Assembly: GCA_036562185.1 (NCBI GenBank)
Contig: DATCKN010000065.1
Span: forward strand, 1 to 6,112
Length of the DNA: 6,112 nucleotides
Direction: 5' to 3'
Origin: Thermoclostridium sp036562185
Lineage (GTDB): Bacteria; Bacillota; Clostridia; DSM-8532
The notes beneath the pieces are model-generated. The model saw only the letters and a program-made list of their open reading frames with translations, did not search any database and was not told the origin of the DNA. Position numbers and translations under genes: made by a program. Position 1 is the first letter of the stretch; each line of letters begins with the position of its first letter. Positions 6,030 to 6,112 of this stretch are shown here, in pieces.

Positions 6030-6112
6030 GTCAATGTTTTGTTTTCAATGCGAACAAACTGCCGGAGGAAAAGGGTGCGTAAAAACAGGTGTGTGTGGTA
6101 AAAAGCCCGAGG
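6028..6112 (+). CDS. hcp: Hybrid cluster protein (hydroxylamine reductase), N-terminal fragment
   Basis: Only the first 28 codons are present; the gene runs off the right edge. The start MSMFCFQCEQTA with C5-x2-C8-x8-C17-x5-C23 is the N-terminal cysteine motif of Hcp (prismane protein). This spacing binds a [4Fe-4S] cluster in the class found in Desulfovibrio, clostridia and other anaerobes; the enterobacterial class uses a different spacing and a [2Fe-2S] cluster. Hcp is a cytoplasmic enzyme with a hybrid Fe-S-O cluster that reduces hydroxylamine in vitro and is linked to nitric oxide reduction and nitrosative stress defence. It diverges from the Crp/Fnr-type gene across a 91-bp spacer, which suggests direct control by that regulator. 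The catalytic hybrid-cluster residues lie beyond the window, so integrity cannot be judged. Confidence 0.95.
   Translation, partial: MSMFCFQCEQTAGGKGCVKTGVCGKKPE

Noticed and set aside
1..6112. Mobile element, CRISPR array, tRNA or toxin-antitoxin system
   Set aside because: No transposase or integrase, no regularly spaced repeats, no cloverleaf-like sequence and no small paired genes were seen on either strand.

Overview
The window looks like chromosomal DNA from a low-GC, anaerobic Gram-positive bacterium, most likely a clostridium. The evidence is strong Shine-Dalgarno sites, sigma-A-type promoters, intrinsic terminators, an Hcp whose N-terminal cysteine spacing is that of strict anaerobes, and a clostridial style of Crp/Fnr regulator and PQQ-like propeller lipoprotein. 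I cannot place it to genus. I see no mobile element, CRISPR array, tRNA or rRNA, and base composition shifts only between genes and AT-rich spacers.

Layout. Positions 1-294 are AT-rich and hold no convincing complete gene. They contain an imperfect dyad, a strong promoter and a leader of about 140 nt that ends in a terminator-like hairpin. Positions 295-2088 (+) encode a 597-residue secreted PQQ-like beta-propeller protein, probably a lipoprotein, closed by a clear terminator. Positions 2229-3323 (+) encode the universal GTPase/ATPase YchF, with its own consensus promoter and its own terminator. On the minus strand, converging on ychF, 3366-5078 encodes an AMP-forming acyl-CoA synthetase with its own extended -10 promoter. 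Upstream of it, also on the minus strand, 5217-5936 encodes a Crp/Fnr-family regulator. Divergent from that regulator, 6028 to the window edge is the first 28 codons of hcp (hybrid cluster protein).

How the parts relate. The clearest functional unit is the divergent regulator-hcp pair. A Crp/Fnr regulator next to hcp in an anaerobe is the known arrangement of HcpR, which controls hcp in response to nitric oxide or nitrite stress. The 91-bp spacer holds several AT-rich palindromes that could be operators, and the hcp Shine-Dalgarno lies in the loop of a perfect 9-bp inverted repeat. The acyl-CoA synthetase lies downstream of the regulator on the same strand but appears to have a separate promoter, so co-regulation is unproven. 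YchF and the propeller protein are separate transcription units. I found no clearly new system. The best candidates for follow-up are the leader hairpin before the propeller gene and the hcpR/hcp intergenic region.
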